Assembly: GCA_024509875.1 (NCBI GenBank)
Contig: JAMPIV010018772.1
Span: 248,001 to 312,000 of the forward strand
Length of the DNA stretch: 64,000 nt
Reading direction: 5' to 3'
Origin: Oreohelix idahoensis
Lineage: Eukaryota; Mollusca; Gastropoda; Stylommatophora; Oreohelicidae
Under the pieces are notes generated by a model, which worked only from the letters and a program-made list of their open reading frames with translations, was not told the origin of the DNA and searched no databases. Positions within the stretch are counted from its first letter, which is position 1; every line of letters starts with the position of its first letter. The position numbers and the translations under genes are program-made. Below, piece by piece: positions 10,867 to 22,353 of the stretch.

Positions 10867-11912
10867 GGCTGGTAACCTTATCTTGTAAAACAGAAATTAT
10901 CTTTAGAAACCACCACTGGTAAGAGTTTGTGTTTTGGTTTAGGCTTTCTCAAAGGGACTATCTGCAGTGTTGACCCCATGCTTCTTAAGGAGTGAAAAAA
11001 AGACATGGTGATGATTGGTCTGTTTCGTGGTGTTCCCACTCCATAGTTTTGTTCACAACACTGTGCTATTTTCCCTTTGTTTAAAACAGAATGCTACAGG
11101 TAATAACCACCACTGAAAGGGCACATCAACTGCTTTGGCACAGGCTTCTTGCTCTGGGATCAACTGCATGGGTGATCCCATGCTTCGTTAGGACTACATT
11201 GTTTTCTCTCCTTGTATAAATTATGCACTCAGACGTAACAAGAACACCAGTAAGAGTTGCATTTAGTCTGTCTCATCAGCATGTTCACAGCATAATGCCC
11301 TTCTTATGGTTGTAAGTCTTGTAGACGTTTGCACTTTAAGCCAGATTTTTGTTCAGCTGCGCCTGTGTAAGTAATATTTTACAGTCATCACCTTCTCTGC
11401 ACAGTTTCTTTAATGAGAATGAAGAAATGAAAATGCCTAATCAGGTTGAGTGACTGACAGTATATCTGTGTGCCAGCGCTGTTGACTTCAGTAGAGACTT
11501 GAACTTCAGTCAGACTTGAATCACAACAGCGACTTGACTAATTTTTTTTTTTTTTTAAATCAGTGACTTGGGACTTGCGAGTTTTGGCAAACCAACTTTG
11601 CCATCCTCATTCATAAACACTCTTGCAGAGAAAGCAAAAATGGTTTTGTTTTAAATCAATAAAATAAAAGCAGTCCGTAAATAAAATACTACAAATAGAG
11701 ATTATTTTTTGTTATTATTATTTACAGTGATTGATATAGTTTGAATCGATTGTGACTATGAGCAACTTTAGATAAAAAATGTTAGCTGATGGTCATGGCA
11801 CTTGATGTTTGTGTGGCCTGTATGGCTTATGATCTGTTATGTTTAATGTTTTACGATATAAATGTAATCAGTATTGTACACTTCTAGTTAAGTGTTGACT
11901 GTTTCATTTCAG

Positions 11913-11983
11913 GAATCTTTCAGCCATTCAAGACAGAGAAATCTGCTGCTATTCTATATCATGCAAGGAAAAGGAAAATATAG
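11913..11983 (+). CDS. ARL8: ARL8, penultimate coding exon
   Basis: This short exon follows a TTTCATTTCAG acceptor and is followed by the donor GTCAGT. Its first G completes the Met codon begun at 914. It reads [20 protein letters not shown] then ENI and leaves one base (G) to be completed downstream. The SCK is the G5 motif that contacts the guanine ring. Sequence and phase both fit the C-terminal part of ARL8, so this is the direct continuation of the exon at 753-914. The flanking introns are about 11.0 kb and 9.6 kb, and both are made large by transposon insertions. Confidence 0.94.
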
Positions 11984-12749
11984 GTCAGTACATAATCTGG
12001 ATACTTGACTTTTGCTAGCAAGTATACATATTACACAGAGAAAGTGCTAACTTCAAAGAAATTTTAGTCAACTGTGACATATCATATTACAGCTAAAATT
12101 CAGTACAGTTCAAATGCTTAAAGAAACAATTAAATGCGCATGGTTAGCCTGTGTAATTGATAAGGCAAAGATTGTTAAGAAGTGCTTTTATAGTGTGGTT
12201 GCAATGAGGCAGTGAACCAGTCATGATGTGAAAGATTTGGAAGTCAGTGGTAAAAATTGGTTTAAAAGTGCTAACAAACCACTCTGAGGATAGCAACTGA
12301 AGAAATCTGTTGTGATTGGTTTTAAAATACTAAATTAATGCATCTAGCATTTAGTAATGCCAATTTTATAATAAAGTACAAAATAAGATTAGATAAAATG
12401 GTAATTGGAAATTGAACTTTGTCATGGGAGCAGTGTTGCCAACTTGGAAAATTATCTGTGGCTAGATGATGCTTTGAATGTATCTAGATTTACTTTAAAG
12501 GTAGCTTTTTTAATTCACAAGAGTCGCACTTAAGGATGAACTCACCAGAATTGAATAGTGGCCTTAAAATTTAAAAAATAACTTCTAATAAAAATTAATT
12601 GAAGAATGTACATTGAACGCTGAGAATATTTTCACTTGGATGGAACTTGAAAGTGTATAAAGCATAGCAGATATCACGTGAAAACGTGATAATCGATCAT
12701 TACAAGACTGATAGTAGGACCAAATGGCTTGCAGTCATCTTCATGCTTC

Positions 12750-12851
12750 TTTTGTATCACACATCAGACAAAAGGGAACATGCTTTTGTATCACACATCA
12801 GATAAAAGGGAACATGCTTTTGTATCACTCATCAGATAAAAGGGAACATGC
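12750..12851 (+). repeat. Minisatellite, 34 bp x 3
   Basis: Three near-perfect copies of a 34-base unit starting TTTTGTATCACACATCAGAT, lying in the ARL8 intron. The unit length is not a multiple of three, so the open frame across it is accidental. Confidence 0.9.
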
Positions 12852-13049
12852 TAGTATGCATTTAATATTTACCTGTTGTATCTCAAATTTGAATAAAAAT
12901 TACTTACATTGTCCAGTTGGAGGGGAGTATGGAAACTTCATGACTTGAATGAATCCCGTGATCTGCGCCTCTGTTTCTACTATTATTGGGATCTCTCCTG
13001 TTCTCGAGGTGTCCTAGCTGTCCTTTTCGGGACTTCCATCACATAAGCT

Positions 13050-13145
13050 GATATATTGATGTTGGTTAACTAGGGCTGCTGTCGCTTTTTTGCAGCCAGT
13101 GTCAAGTTGAAGGATCCTTGGCATTATCTACAAGGTGCTTGACAA
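13050..13145 (+). repeat. Dispersed repeat X, fragment
   Basis: GTTGGTTAACTAGGGCTGCT followed by a gapped GCAGCCAGTGTCAAGTTGAA matches the repeat X copy at 53535-53600 in the same orientation. It is a short, degenerate piece. Confidence 0.6.
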
Positions 13146-13409
13146 GTCACTTTTTATTTTTAGATCGTTATTACTTCATTCTTTTCCAGCTAATTTATAT
13201 GAAACCACCATCACAAAAAAAGACAGTTGCCATTTTTTAAAAACATAAAATGCTGTGTCACATTAACATTACAACTCAAACATGAGATCCAGTTTGTTCA
13301 ATATATGGTTTCATAGTGGGCAGTGACTTTTGCTGTCTCCCGTAACGTCAGTTTATTGGCCATTTTAGATTTTGTTTTATTTTGTTTCTGGGAATAAAAA
13401 CTTACTTAC

Positions 13410-15160
13410 TTACTTAGTCGTTCCCCTTCTACCGTGAGGTGTAGAGGTTTGGAAGAGAGAGCGCCAGACTATTCTATCGGCTGTCTTCCTCCTGGCCTGG
13501 TTCCATTCTAGTCCTCGGTCCTTCAAAGATTGTCTAATGTTGTCCTCCCAGCGGACTCTGGGTTGTCCTCGGGGTCTGGATCCTTGGCTCTTTGTTTCCC
13601 ATGCTTGTCGTGGTAGCCGATCTTCTCCCATTCTGCAGACATGGCCAAACCATCTTAGTTGGGACTGTTCTACTTGGGTCTGTAGGGGGTGGCATTTTAG
13701 GCCTTGACGTATCGTCTGGTTGCGTACCATGTCTCTTCTTGTTACTTCAACCACCTTCCTCAGATACCTCATTTCTGAGGTTTGGATCTGGCTTTTATGG
13801 GTTGTAGTCATTGCCCATGACTTGCATCCATATGTCAAGACTGGGACATAGGTGGAGCGGTATACAGCCATTTTCGTTTTCTTACCAACCTCTCTCTTGC
13901 TGAGGAATCCTCTATTTATGGCCTGAAAAAGTCTCCCAGCTGCTGCTTTTCGAGTGGCCAACTCTTCTTTGATGCCTCCCTTTCGGTCTATAATAGCTCC
14001 GAGGTATTTAAAGTGGTCGACCTGCTCCAGGACCTGTTTCCCAGCTTAATCTGATGTCTTCTTTCTTCTCGTGATATCACCATGGATTTTGTTTTAGAGC
14101 TGCTTATGACCATCCCTCTCTTCTCCAGCTCTTCCTTCCAGACTTGCAGGTTGGATTGGAGATGTGCCTCTGATTTAGCAATCAGGGCAACATCATCAGC
14201 AAATGCCAGCTCTGAAATATAGACCTGTCTCATCTTCCAGTACCCCACTGAATACTTTCTTGCTCTCTCCTTACATGCCTTGATGACATCGTCCATAAGG
14301 AGTATGAAGAGGTAAGGTGATAGGATATCACCTTGTCTTACACCAGTGGTGGTCCTGAACTCTTCTGACTTATGGTTTGCTGTCCTCACATAATTTCTGC
14401 AAGACTTGTAGAAGCTCTGTATAGCATGAATCAGAGGTGCTGAAATATTCTTCCTTGCCAAACAGTCCCAAAGTTTGCTCCAAGGGACCCTGTCAAACGC
14501 CTTTTCCAGATCTATGAAACAAAGATGGATCTCACTCTTATACTCAAGGGCCTTTTCACTCAGCTGTCTGAGTGTGAAGATTAGGTCTTGAGTACTTCGG
14601 TTTGCTCGGAATCCGCACTGGGCTTCATCCAATTGTGGCTCAGCTAGGCGTCGGAGTCTCTGCTCTAGGATTCTAGAGTAGATTTTTCCAGGGACACTGA
14701 GAAGGGATATGCCTCTATGGTTTCCACACTGTCGATTGTCACCCTTTTTGAAAATTAGTGTTATGATGGCGATCTCCCAATCCTTTGGTATGGTCTTGTT
14801 GCACCATGCTGCCTGTAGGACTCTTAAGAGTAACAGGTCGCCTGTTGCTCCCATGTACTTAACCATTTCTGGTGTTATACCATCATGCCCTGCTGCTTTG
14901 CCCATCTTGATTTTCTCCAGTGCTGCCTTCAGTTCTTCCATCTTTATGTCATCTTCATCACCATTGGTTTCCTCTTCTGTGCTAGTGGTTATCATTTCTG
15001 ATGTTTGACCTTGCTCACCATCAAGGAGTTCTGAGAAATATTCTTTCCATCTTTCCATTACTTCCTTTGGGGCAGTAAGCAATTTGCCTTGCTTGTCCTT
15101 TATAAATTTGAGAGGGCATTGTTTTTCCTTCCTCATGTTCTTTAAGGTCTTATAGAACAA
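13410..15160 (-). pseudogene. LINE A reverse transcriptase and C-terminal region
   Basis: RT domain with GHDGITPEMVKYM, RGISLLSVPGKI, CGFRANRSTQDLI, FIDLEKAFDRV, TTGVRQGDILSPY and the catalytic FADD in LAFADDVALI, all in the order expected of RTE/BovB-like enzymes. A one-base deletion near 13985-14045 shifts the frame. The C-terminal part continues at 13961-13410 with VLTYGCKSWAM and RWFGHVCRM, a region common to this clade. The catalytic site is intact, but the frameshift and upstream stops make it a pseudogene. Confidence 0.9.
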
Positions 15161-16400
15161 TTTCTGGTTTTCTTGTGCATCTTTTTTCTAGCTTTTCTCC
15201 AAATTCTTCCCAGGACTTCTGTTTTGCTGCTAGCACTTTGTTCTTTACTTCTGTTCTGAGTGTCACATATTCTCTATATTTTTCCATTTGTCCTGTTGTG
15301 TTTTTAGCTCCTAAGTATTGTTTCCATGCCATTTTCTTTTCTCTTATTTTCTCTTTGACTTCCTCTGTCCACCAAGGTGTCCTCTTTCTCTGGTTCCCAA
15401 GTCGGACTTCACCACATGCTTCTGCAGCAGCTGTCTTTATGATATCCTTGAATTTAATCCAGAGGGTTTCCAAGTCATCAGGTTGTTCTTCTGTGTTGCT
15501 CACCGCTGCAGCAATAAGCCCCTGATATCTGGTCTTAATTTCTGGCTCTCTCAGCTTGTAGGTCCTAATGCTCATTTCTCCTGCTCATTTACTTGGTTTC
15601 TTGCGTGATGTTGAGCAGTTCCTAGGCTGAGCAACTCTTTCAGTTGTTCGTTTGATTGTTAGCAGGTAGTGATCACTTCCAATCTCTGGCCCCCTCCAGA
15701 CTCTTGCATCTCGGACATATTTGAATGAGCTTCTCCGAACAATGGCATAGTCGATCACTGACTTTTCATTCTTTGTTGGTTCACATCTAGTGTATGCATG
15801 TATGCGCTTATGGGGGAACTTTGTGTTTGTAATGATCAGATTCTGCTCACTGCAGAATCTAAGGAGTCGCTTTCCATTGTCATTGAGAGTATTTTCTCCA
15901 TATCTTCCGATAACTCCACCCCATCTAGCATGGTCATTTCCAACTCTGGCATTAAAGTCTCTGAGCATGATAACTTCATCTAGGCAGTCATCCACTGTCC
16001 TTTGAAGCAGCTCGAAGAATTCCTCCTTGACCTCTGCTCTCTCATCCTCATTTGGCCCATACACTATGACCAGGTTGACTATGGTTTCTCCTTCTTTTAG
16101 TTTCACAACCATAATGCGCTCTGAGACAAAGTTCCACCCCTTGATACTATCTTATTGATTTTGGGCCACAATGCAACCCACATCCCCTTTAGCTCTTTCG
16201 GATATGGGTACACCACTGTAGAGCAGCGTGTTGCCATTGAGATCCATGACTCCTTGTCCTTTTTTCTTTGTTTCCATTATAGCCAGGATTTCTAGTTTTG
16301 CTTTCCTCATCTCTTCCACCAGCTCCTCTTCCTTCCCATTTATACTTCTTGTGTTCCATGTTCCATAAGTCGTAGTCCGTAGTCCGTTCCAGTTCGTCAC
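15150..16400 (-). pseudogene. LINE A endonuclease and linker region
   Basis: The AP endonuclease cuts the target strand for target-primed reverse transcription. Visible motifs are GTWNTRSI near the start, METKK, VYGPNEDE, then MLRDFNARVG (the family has GDFNARVG, so the Gly is lost), and SDHYLL carrying the catalytic Asp-His. Two in-frame stops (near 16150 and 15585) interrupt it. A one-base expansion in an A run near 15185 shifts the frame before the RT domain; LINE B has the shorter run. Confidence 0.85.
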
Positions 16401-16690
16401 CTTTAGAATCAGTCCGGTTTTCTCTCTTGTGTTACTCGTAATCGTGGTTTAAAGCAAACAGGTGATTGGCCTGTTGTGCCTTTGCATGGTGGAGGGGCTG
16501 CCTCCTTACGGCCTCCATGCAGGCCGCCCTCCTCCTTTTTCATCCGGGCTTGGGACCGGCATAGGCGGAGTTGGGAATAAAAACAATAATAAAATTAAAC
16601 ATATTTATCAAATGGCAGTTATTGCTCATTGTTTTCGACATTTGTTTCATGTATATCTGATGGATACAAGTGAGGATATAAAAGTAGAAA

Positions 16691-16934
16691 GTGACTTCTT
16701 AGTTACCTTCTACATTGTAGCTTGTGACTTTTCTGTTACCTTCTACATTGTAGCTTGTGACTTTTCTGTTACCTTCTACATTGTAGCTTGTGACTTTTCT
16801 GTTACCTTCTACATTGTAGCTTGTGACTTTTTAGTTACCTTCTACATTGTAGCTTGTGACTTTTCTGTTACCTTCTACATTGTAGCTTGTGACTTTTCTG
16901 TTACCTTCTACATTGTAGCTTGTGACTTTTCTGT
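16691..16934 (+). repeat. Minisatellite, 33 bp x 7, inside repeat X
   Basis: Seven copies (first starting 16702) of a 33-base unit beginning GTTACCTTCTACATTGTAGC, plus a partial copy at the left. Because 33 is divisible by three, all copies stay open and would encode VTFYIVACDFS repeated, but there is no sign this is translated. The unit matches part of repeat X (CTACACTGTAG...GGCTTTTCTGTCATTC at 53610-53650), so the array grew by tandem duplication inside that repeat. Confidence 0.92.
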
Positions 16935-17330
16935 AATTCTGAAACTTACATTTAGAGTCATGAGCTCCAATTTCTTTCCGGGTAGTTCTGTTCTGGTTTT
17001 GCATGCATTTAAAAGATCCTCACATCTGGTATCAAGCTAGAAGAGGGGAGGCGGTGGCATACTAGGCATGCCTCACCATCAGTGGGGGCTCTCCAGATAT
17101 GCAGGGCTAAAAGACTTTGCTCTGAACATCCCCATACATCATCATGTCTAGCACAGAGCCACTTCTCAGCTCCCCTATCATGTTTTGTGAGAACCTCCAG
17201 CGTGCAGTCATCCAGGGGAAAGTCAGAGTTTAGTCTGGTGCTCAAGTAATTCCCCCAAGCTGAGTGTGCAGTGTTGGGTTCTCAACATGTTTCACAGAGG
17301 GAATTATGATACTGGGCCACTCTGATGTTA
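16935..17330 (+). repeat. Dispersed repeat X, right part
   Basis: It aligns through its length with 53665-53693 plus 57001-57340. Shared landmarks are GTCATGAGCTCCA, TGCATTTAAA, GGGGGCTCTCCA, TATGCAG, CACAGAGCC, TCTCAGCT/TTCTGAGC and TGGGTTCTCAACA. The other copy is interrupted by LINE F; this one is not. No protein is recognised in it. Confidence 0.75.
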
Positions 17331-17610
17331 TTGGTTGATTCCTGAAGCGTTGGTCAGGCAGATTAGAGGTTGCCTGTTTCTAGGATGCATGCATGGTAGT
17401 ACTTCAGTGTCTTGGGTAGAGGTCTAACACTGGAATTCACATGAGAACAGTGTGAATTCCTTTGCATCCCAACTGATAGGTAATAATTCTCTTCATGCTT
17501 GTGGTTATCAACCACTACACTAGAATTCAGGCAGTTTTTTTCTCTTTTTTTTTTTAATTGACTGTTGATTGCACTATGATATAACTGACAGATTTTTAAA
17601 CATGAAGTTG
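17331..17610. other. No recognised feature
   Basis: Short spacer between repeat X and LINE E1. I see no gene, RNA or clear repeat in it. Confidence 0.4.
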
Positions 17611-17714
17611 AATTGTTATTGTTGATCAGCATTGATGTCACTGCGCTCCAGGCTCAGTCTCCCTCAGCAAATGTCAAAGGGTATGAATGCTAATTGTTCC
17701 TGTTCGCACTGGTT

Positions 17715-18041
17715 TTATACACGCTGGAGGCATCCTCTCATATGTCCATCCCTGCTGATCTTACGTTTGATGTCAAACTCCAGCAATCTTAGCCTTGATG
17801 ATTCACCTATTGCAGTGTCATTCTCTAATAGACGATCATTAATTGCCCTCAGTGTCTCTCCCTTATCCATATCCAATGCACCTTCTATGGGTGCTCTTGA
17901 AGCTAGTCTGTCAGCTCTTTCATTGCAGCGTATCCCTGCATGACCAGGACAGAATATCCACACCAGTTCCTGGAGATTTGAAGCTTCTATGGAGGTTTTC
18001 CATTCATGCTGGAGCCATCCACTTTGGACCTTCCGAAGCAT
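17715..18041 (-). pseudogene. LINE E1 RNase H domain remnant
   Basis: LVWIFCPGHAGIRCNERADR then LAS is the C-terminal hallmark of retroelement RNase H (consensus W-PGH-GI-GNE-AD-LA, with the last catalytic Asp in AD). The E2 copy reads LVWIYCPSHAGVRGNDRADR. Frame is open for 108 codons but isolated from RT. Confidence 0.85.
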
Positions 18042-18425
18042 GGACTGTGAGTCTGATACAATAACTGCCCTTGTTAATGAAGTCTCAGAGAGTTACCTTA
18101 AGGCTGCAGTAGCTGCCTCTACCTCCATTCTCATGCTGGAGGTTGTTATGTAAACCCCGTTATGTTCAGCGACGATACTGCCCTTTACTCTAGCAGATAA
18201 GCCCCCATCTTGATTTCTCACCACAGATTACAGACCCATCAGTGTACACGATAGCATCATCATCCCCAGCATGATCATTTATCAGTTAATCAATTTCCAG
18301 CTGTGCCCTCCCATTGGCCCAAGTTCTGCACTCTCTACTAAGGCTGATGATGACATTGCTGATAGTCCAGTTCTCACTTGACTTACTCCACTCTTCTCCC
18401 TTGAATATATTTTCAACTGTGTCAC

Positions 18426-18783
18426 TGGGAGCCGTGCTGGTGTAGTGGTTCCCAAACTGCGCTGGCGACCGGGTGACCCAGGATCAAACCCGGGTGAGGA
18501 CATTTGAAAATTTTTCGTTGGCCGGGATTTGGAGTGGATTAACTTGAGCCCTGGCGAGAACATTTGAAGGAGTGTCATCAACCAGAGACTGGCGGCTCCT
18601 GAGCCAACCCAGCTTTAATGGATACCTCCGAAATCGGCGAGTATTTGCCTGAATGGCGAGGGACACCTGTCTCTGTACAAGAAAAAAAGGGATACTCACG
18701 TAAAAATCAGTCTCAGGTTATACATACTAACCTGAGATTTCGCCTCGAGTAATAGCGGGCGTACGGAAAAAAAAACACAAAAA
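18426..18783 (+). mobile_element. tRNA-derived SINE, family 2, in LINE E1
   Basis: Starts GGGAGCCGTGCTGGTGTAGT, with an A-box-like TGGTGTAGTGG and a B-box-like segment about 40 bases on, as in tRNA-derived SINEs with an internal RNA polymerase III promoter. It ends in an A-rich tail and is flanked by AACTGTGTCAC (18415-18425 and 18784-18794). The head is shared with 34662-34944. Confidence 0.85.
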
Positions 18784-19092
18784 AACTGTGTCACCTGTCT
18801 AATGGTTGCCTCTGCCTGTGCCATCCATGACATCCCCTGCTTTATTCTCGCTCCCTTAATGTCAGCAACCCTTTGTTTTGAAAGCGTTCTGATAATTCAC
18901 ATTGTGATATTGACAGTGTGAGTATTCCCAGACCATACTCGATGACTGACATGACTAGCTGATGATACAGGAGAAACAGTAGTCTCTGCTCCAGGTGCAC
19001 TGCGGTCATGGTTTTTAGGGCTGCCAGACCTCTGTTGCACTTCTGTATGATTAGATCAACATGGTACTTATATGATAACCTGCGATCGAATG

Positions 19093-19660
19093 TTATTTCA
19101 GCTTGTCTCGCTTTTCAGTTGTTTGCCCAATGAAAGTAATGTTTGTAAGATCTGCTTTTAATATGGAGTTGTTTAAGGAGCACCACAGCACACAGGGTTT
19201 GTTGGGATTGACCTTGGAGCCGGTCTTCTTGCACCATTTAACCACCTCATGTAGTGTCCCTTGTATGCAATTGACCATTTCCTGTCGGTCAGAACCATTC
19301 CTGTAAATGAGTATGTCATCTGCAAAAGTTATTGTTCGTCCCAGCCTAGTTTGGCGGCTATTTTCGCTGTGTAGATGTTAAACAGCACAGGTGATAGTGG
19401 AGAACCCTGGTTAGTCCCAGGCAAACCTGCTAACGTTCTAATGTCCATATTCCCAAACAAAATGTAACTGATCTCTCAGTTAAGGCAGCTGCTATCCATC
19501 TTGTTAGCGAAGGGTTAACACAACAAGCCATTACACAGTTCATTAATGTTTCAAAGGTCGCACTGTTATAAGCATCCTCTAGGTTAATTGCTACAGCAGT
19601 CATTTCTCATTTACTTTGGAATCTTTTGTACATATACGCTAATGTTCCAGCGCTTCCCCA
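19093..19660 (-). pseudogene. LINE E1 reverse transcriptase remnant
   Basis: Around 19300-19330 the - strand carries the TFAD region and downstream VVKWCKKTGSKVNPNKPCVL, matching E2 AVSKWCEESGSKVN. The DNA at 19370-19420 (TAAACAGCACAGGTGATAGT) parallels E2 at 37200-37222, which encodes LPQGSPLSPVLFNI. Stops and indels break it. Confidence 0.75.
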
Positions 19661-19962
19661 TGTTGCTTTCATGGGCCCATATCTACCCAGGGTAACAGGA
19701 AGGACGTGTGAATTTTTGACGTGGCTCATTTTCATAGTCTCGCAGCTATCTTATCAAGTAATTTACCATAGACATTCTGCAGTGTGATACATCAATAGCT
19801 GCTGAGCAGTGTGGGATCTTTACCAGATTTAGGAAGTGGCCTTAGGTAACTATGTAGCCAGTCTCTGGGACCTCAGCGTTTGTATGCGGATGTTGAAACC
19901 CGTCACCACATTCATAATTCCTGTGTCGTCCAGCTGTTTAATGTTTTGATACTGTACACCAT

Positions 19963-20732
19963 TTATTTAGTCTGAATATAGCCAACAAGTGGGACTGAAC
20001 ATCAACCTGAAGAAGACAGAGGTCACGACACTCAATGTAATAAATCCTGAGTCCATAAAATTAAGGAACTAAAATCTGGAACAAACAGATACATTTACAT
20101 ATCTAGGAAGCACAGTAACACTAAATGGCGGAACAAGCTAAGACATCAGTAACGGAATTTAAAAAGCCAGAACAGTCTTTGCAAACCTAAACAACATTTG
20201 GAAATCTTCTCAGTACAGCTCAAACACCAAATTAAGATTGTATGAGAGTTTGCATACTTTCTCTACTTTTGTATGGCAAGGAGTGCTGGAGAGTAACAGA
20301 AAAGGAAATGTCCAAATTGTCCTCCTTCCACACAACCTGCCTAAGGAAAATTCTTCGAATTTTGTGGCCAAATACCATCTCCAACCAGGAACTGCTTACA
20401 CTGTGCAGTCAAAATTGCATTCACACCATCATTGCAAGCAGACGCTGGAACTGGTTTGGCTGTGTCCTCAGAAGGGACCCTGACACCATCACCAGAACTG
20501 CTATGCTATGGACCCCAGAATGATGGCGAAAGAGAGGTAGGCCAAAGACAACCTGTTGGTGAATAGTGGAGGCTGAGATGCAAAGCATGAACCAGAGTTG
20601 GGGCACGGCACGAAGGATGGCCACTGACCGAGCAAAATGGGGACAGTTTGTTGCTGCCCTACAAGATGCCACTAGGTGTGATGGCCACTGACTGTTTTGT
20701 CAGTCAGGGGCTAAGGATCCAAGAATAAGAAG
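19963..20732 (+). mobile_element. LINE F, 5'-truncated 3' fragment
   Basis: Matches the last 770 bases of LINE F (53694 onward, opposite strand): GTGGGACTGAACATCAACCT, the FHTTCLRKI region, and the end GGGGCTAAGGATCCAAGAAT with a GAA-type tail. It is flanked by ACTGTACACCAT (19951-19962 and 20733-20744), so this is a true target-primed insertion into LINE E1. The broken frames at 20238-20523 are its C-terminal region. Confidence 0.88.
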
Positions 20733-21203
20733 ACTGTACACCATCAGGGCTTGGGGCGGTGTTTCTACTGGTTTCTAACGTGTGCACAATGTCTTCTTCA
20801 GAAATGAGGTGGAAATATAACGCACATCTAATGTTATTCTCCAAAACATGTTCCTTAATTTTTTGATGGACAACTTTGTCGCCTTTATCTGTTTGAATAC
20901 TTCAGTATAAACAAAAAGTCAGGGTCTGGCCTATCTGAGTAATCTGTTACTTAAAGCAACATACCAGCTAATGCTCAATTCCAGAGCAAGCTCTTGTCTA
21001 TCCTGATTAGATACAATAGAACGTGATAGTTTGAATCGGCCACTTAACGCACCATCATTATTTTTCCTATTCCAAAAAAAAAAGTTTCTATTTTTAATTT
21101 GATATTTTACAAGTGTACAACTTATCAGACTCTTTGACTTACATCTTTCACCATTGTATTATGAAGTAAACAAACTGTTCTGTAACATTTTCCTGAGTTA
21201 GCT

Positions 21204-21352
21204 CAGACACTATAAAAACAGTAAAGAAAGTCATTTCATGTTGAAATACAGAATGTTCTTTTAAATTCAAGCAAATGTCAGACACTATAAAAACAATAAA
21301 GAAAGTCATTTCATGTTGAAATACAGAATGTTTTTTAAATTCAAGCAAATGT
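21204..21352 (+). repeat. Tandem duplication, 75 bp x 2
   Basis: Two copies of a unit starting CAGACACTATAAAAACARTA and ending AAATTCAAGCAAATGT, differing at two or three positions. They lie 230 bases upstream of the last ARL8 exon. Confidence 0.9.
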
Positions 21353-21585
21353 TTAAAAAAAAAATATTTTATGTGGTTTTTAGTTATGGTATTTTTCTGA
21401 TATGCTTGCTATATATTGTTTAGTTATACCCAGATGTTTTTCAAGAGATGGGGCAAGACAGTAGCTTATTGACCTGCAGTGTACTCATATGGTGCAGTTT
21501 CGTAACAATGAAATTGGTGCATATTATGTTTGTAATACTAAAACAACATATTTTATTGACATTGTTTTTTTTCCCTTATTTTCAG

Positions 21586-21632
21586 ACATTACACTTCAGT
21601 GGCTGATTCAGCACTCTAAATCAAGACAATAG
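21586..21632 (+). CDS. ARL8: ARL8, terminal coding exon with stop codon
   Basis: The acceptor TTTTCAG precedes the bases AC, which complete the Asp codon begun at 11983. The exon then reads ITLQWLIQHSKSRQ and stops at TAG (21630-21632). This is the conserved ARL8 C-terminus, ending SKSRQ where vertebrate proteins end SKSRRS. The 3' UTR begins here. It contains a 20-bp perfect hairpin from 21723, and a DNA transposon starts at 21804, so the UTR is either short or reads into the transposon. I saw no clear AATAAA between the stop codon and 21803. Confidence 0.94.
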
Positions 21633-21722
21633 ATTGCCCATTTGGATGTAATTGTGCATATTTAAAAGAAAAAAATCATTTATGATTTCTGAGGCACAGT
21701 GGCTCGACCATGGTGCACATGG

Positions 21723-21769
21723 TTCAAGATATGCACACAGATAGATCAAATCTGTGTGCATATCTTGAA
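21723..21769 (+). other. Perfect 20-bp hairpin in the ARL8 3' UTR
   Basis: TTCAAGATATGCACACAGAT (21723-21742) pairs perfectly with 21750-21769 around a 7-base loop AGATCAA. It starts 91 bases after the ARL8 stop codon on the sense strand. It could be a structured UTR element, or the remains of a small inverted-repeat transposon. Confidence 0.8.
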
Positions 21770-21803
21770 TTGATGTGCTGTTTATATCTGTGTGAGGATG
21801 AAT

Positions 21804-22353
21804 CACTGGCTAACAAAAAAAATTTTTTTTTTTCTTTCTCTAACATTTCTATGTTTTTCTGGTCAATTTTAATGCACTGTTTCTAAATCTGCAAACCGTT
21901 TTTCTCTATCAGGTCGGGATCTCGAGAAATACGCAATTGAAGTTTTTTAACAACGCATACAGTATTATAACATCATTCGTACAAGAAGTATAACAGTTAT
22001 GTAGGCTTGAATTTCTTTGCAGTCGACTTTCGTCGGTGAATGGCATGTGGTACATCGCGATGAAACATCCAACAATAACACTGACTAACAAAAAAAACTT
22101 TTTTTTTCTTTCTCTAACATTTCTATGTTTTTCTGGTCAATTTTAATGCGCTGTTTTTAAATCTGCAAACCGTTTTTCTCTATCAGGTCGGGATCTCTAG
22201 AAATACGCAATTGAAGTTTTTTAACAACGCATACAGTATTACAACATCATTCGTACAAGAAGTATAACAGTTATGTAGGCTTGAATTTCTTTGCAGTCGA
22301 CTTTCGTCGGTGAATGGCATGTGGTACATCGCGATGAAGCATCCAACAATAAT
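21804..22353 (-). repeat. Duplicated left terminus of the CACTG transposon
   Basis: Two direct copies (21804-22078 and 22079-22353) of about 275 bp, each starting CACTGRCTAACAAAAAAAA and ending CATCCAACAATAA. They differ at only a few positions (for example TCTCGAG/TCTCTAG). Only the second copy continues into the transposase gene. Confidence 0.9.

Larger units (their letters stand above)
13402..16572 (-). mobile_element. LINE A: full-length RTE-type non-LTR retrotransposon
   Basis: It is flanked by a 12-bp target-site duplication GGGAATAAAAAC (13390-13401 and 16573-16584). The 3' end carries a (CTTA)n run (TAAG on the element strand), the microsatellite-like tail typical of RTE elements, which lack poly(A). 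It encodes one polyprotein: AP endonuclease, reverse transcriptase and a basic C-terminal tail. LINE B (31945-34063) and the tail at 30797-30959 belong to the same family. The duplication and 3.2-kb length indicate a complete insertion, now dead through point changes. Confidence 0.9.
17611..20905 (-). mobile_element. LINE E1: RNase H-bearing non-LTR element, decayed
   Basis: Homologous on the - strand to LINE E2 (36351-39130) over the 3' end, RNase H and RT. The 3' end shares TTGTTATTGTTRATCAG with E2. It is interrupted by a SINE (18426-18783) and a LINE F fragment (19963-20732), each with its own target duplication. After removing them the E1 sequence continues, for instance from TACTGTACACCAT to CAGGGC...GTGTTTCTACTGG, parallel to E2 at 37706-37745. 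RT plus RNase H suggests the I/Jockey group. Confidence 0.75.

Noticed and set aside
12750..12851. Possible CRISPR-like array (regular repeats)
   Set aside because: Repeats are directly adjacent without spacers, and the genome is eukaryotic; it is a minisatellite.
12724..12948. 74-codon frame with repeated KREHA-like peptides
   Set aside because: Created by the 34-bp tandem repeat, whose length is not a multiple of three, so the peptide is not repeated in phase.
16462..17040. 192-codon open frame with VTFYIVACDFS repeats
   Set aside because: It is the 33-bp minisatellite read in its open phase plus flanking repeat X; no start context, splice sites or homology suggest translation.
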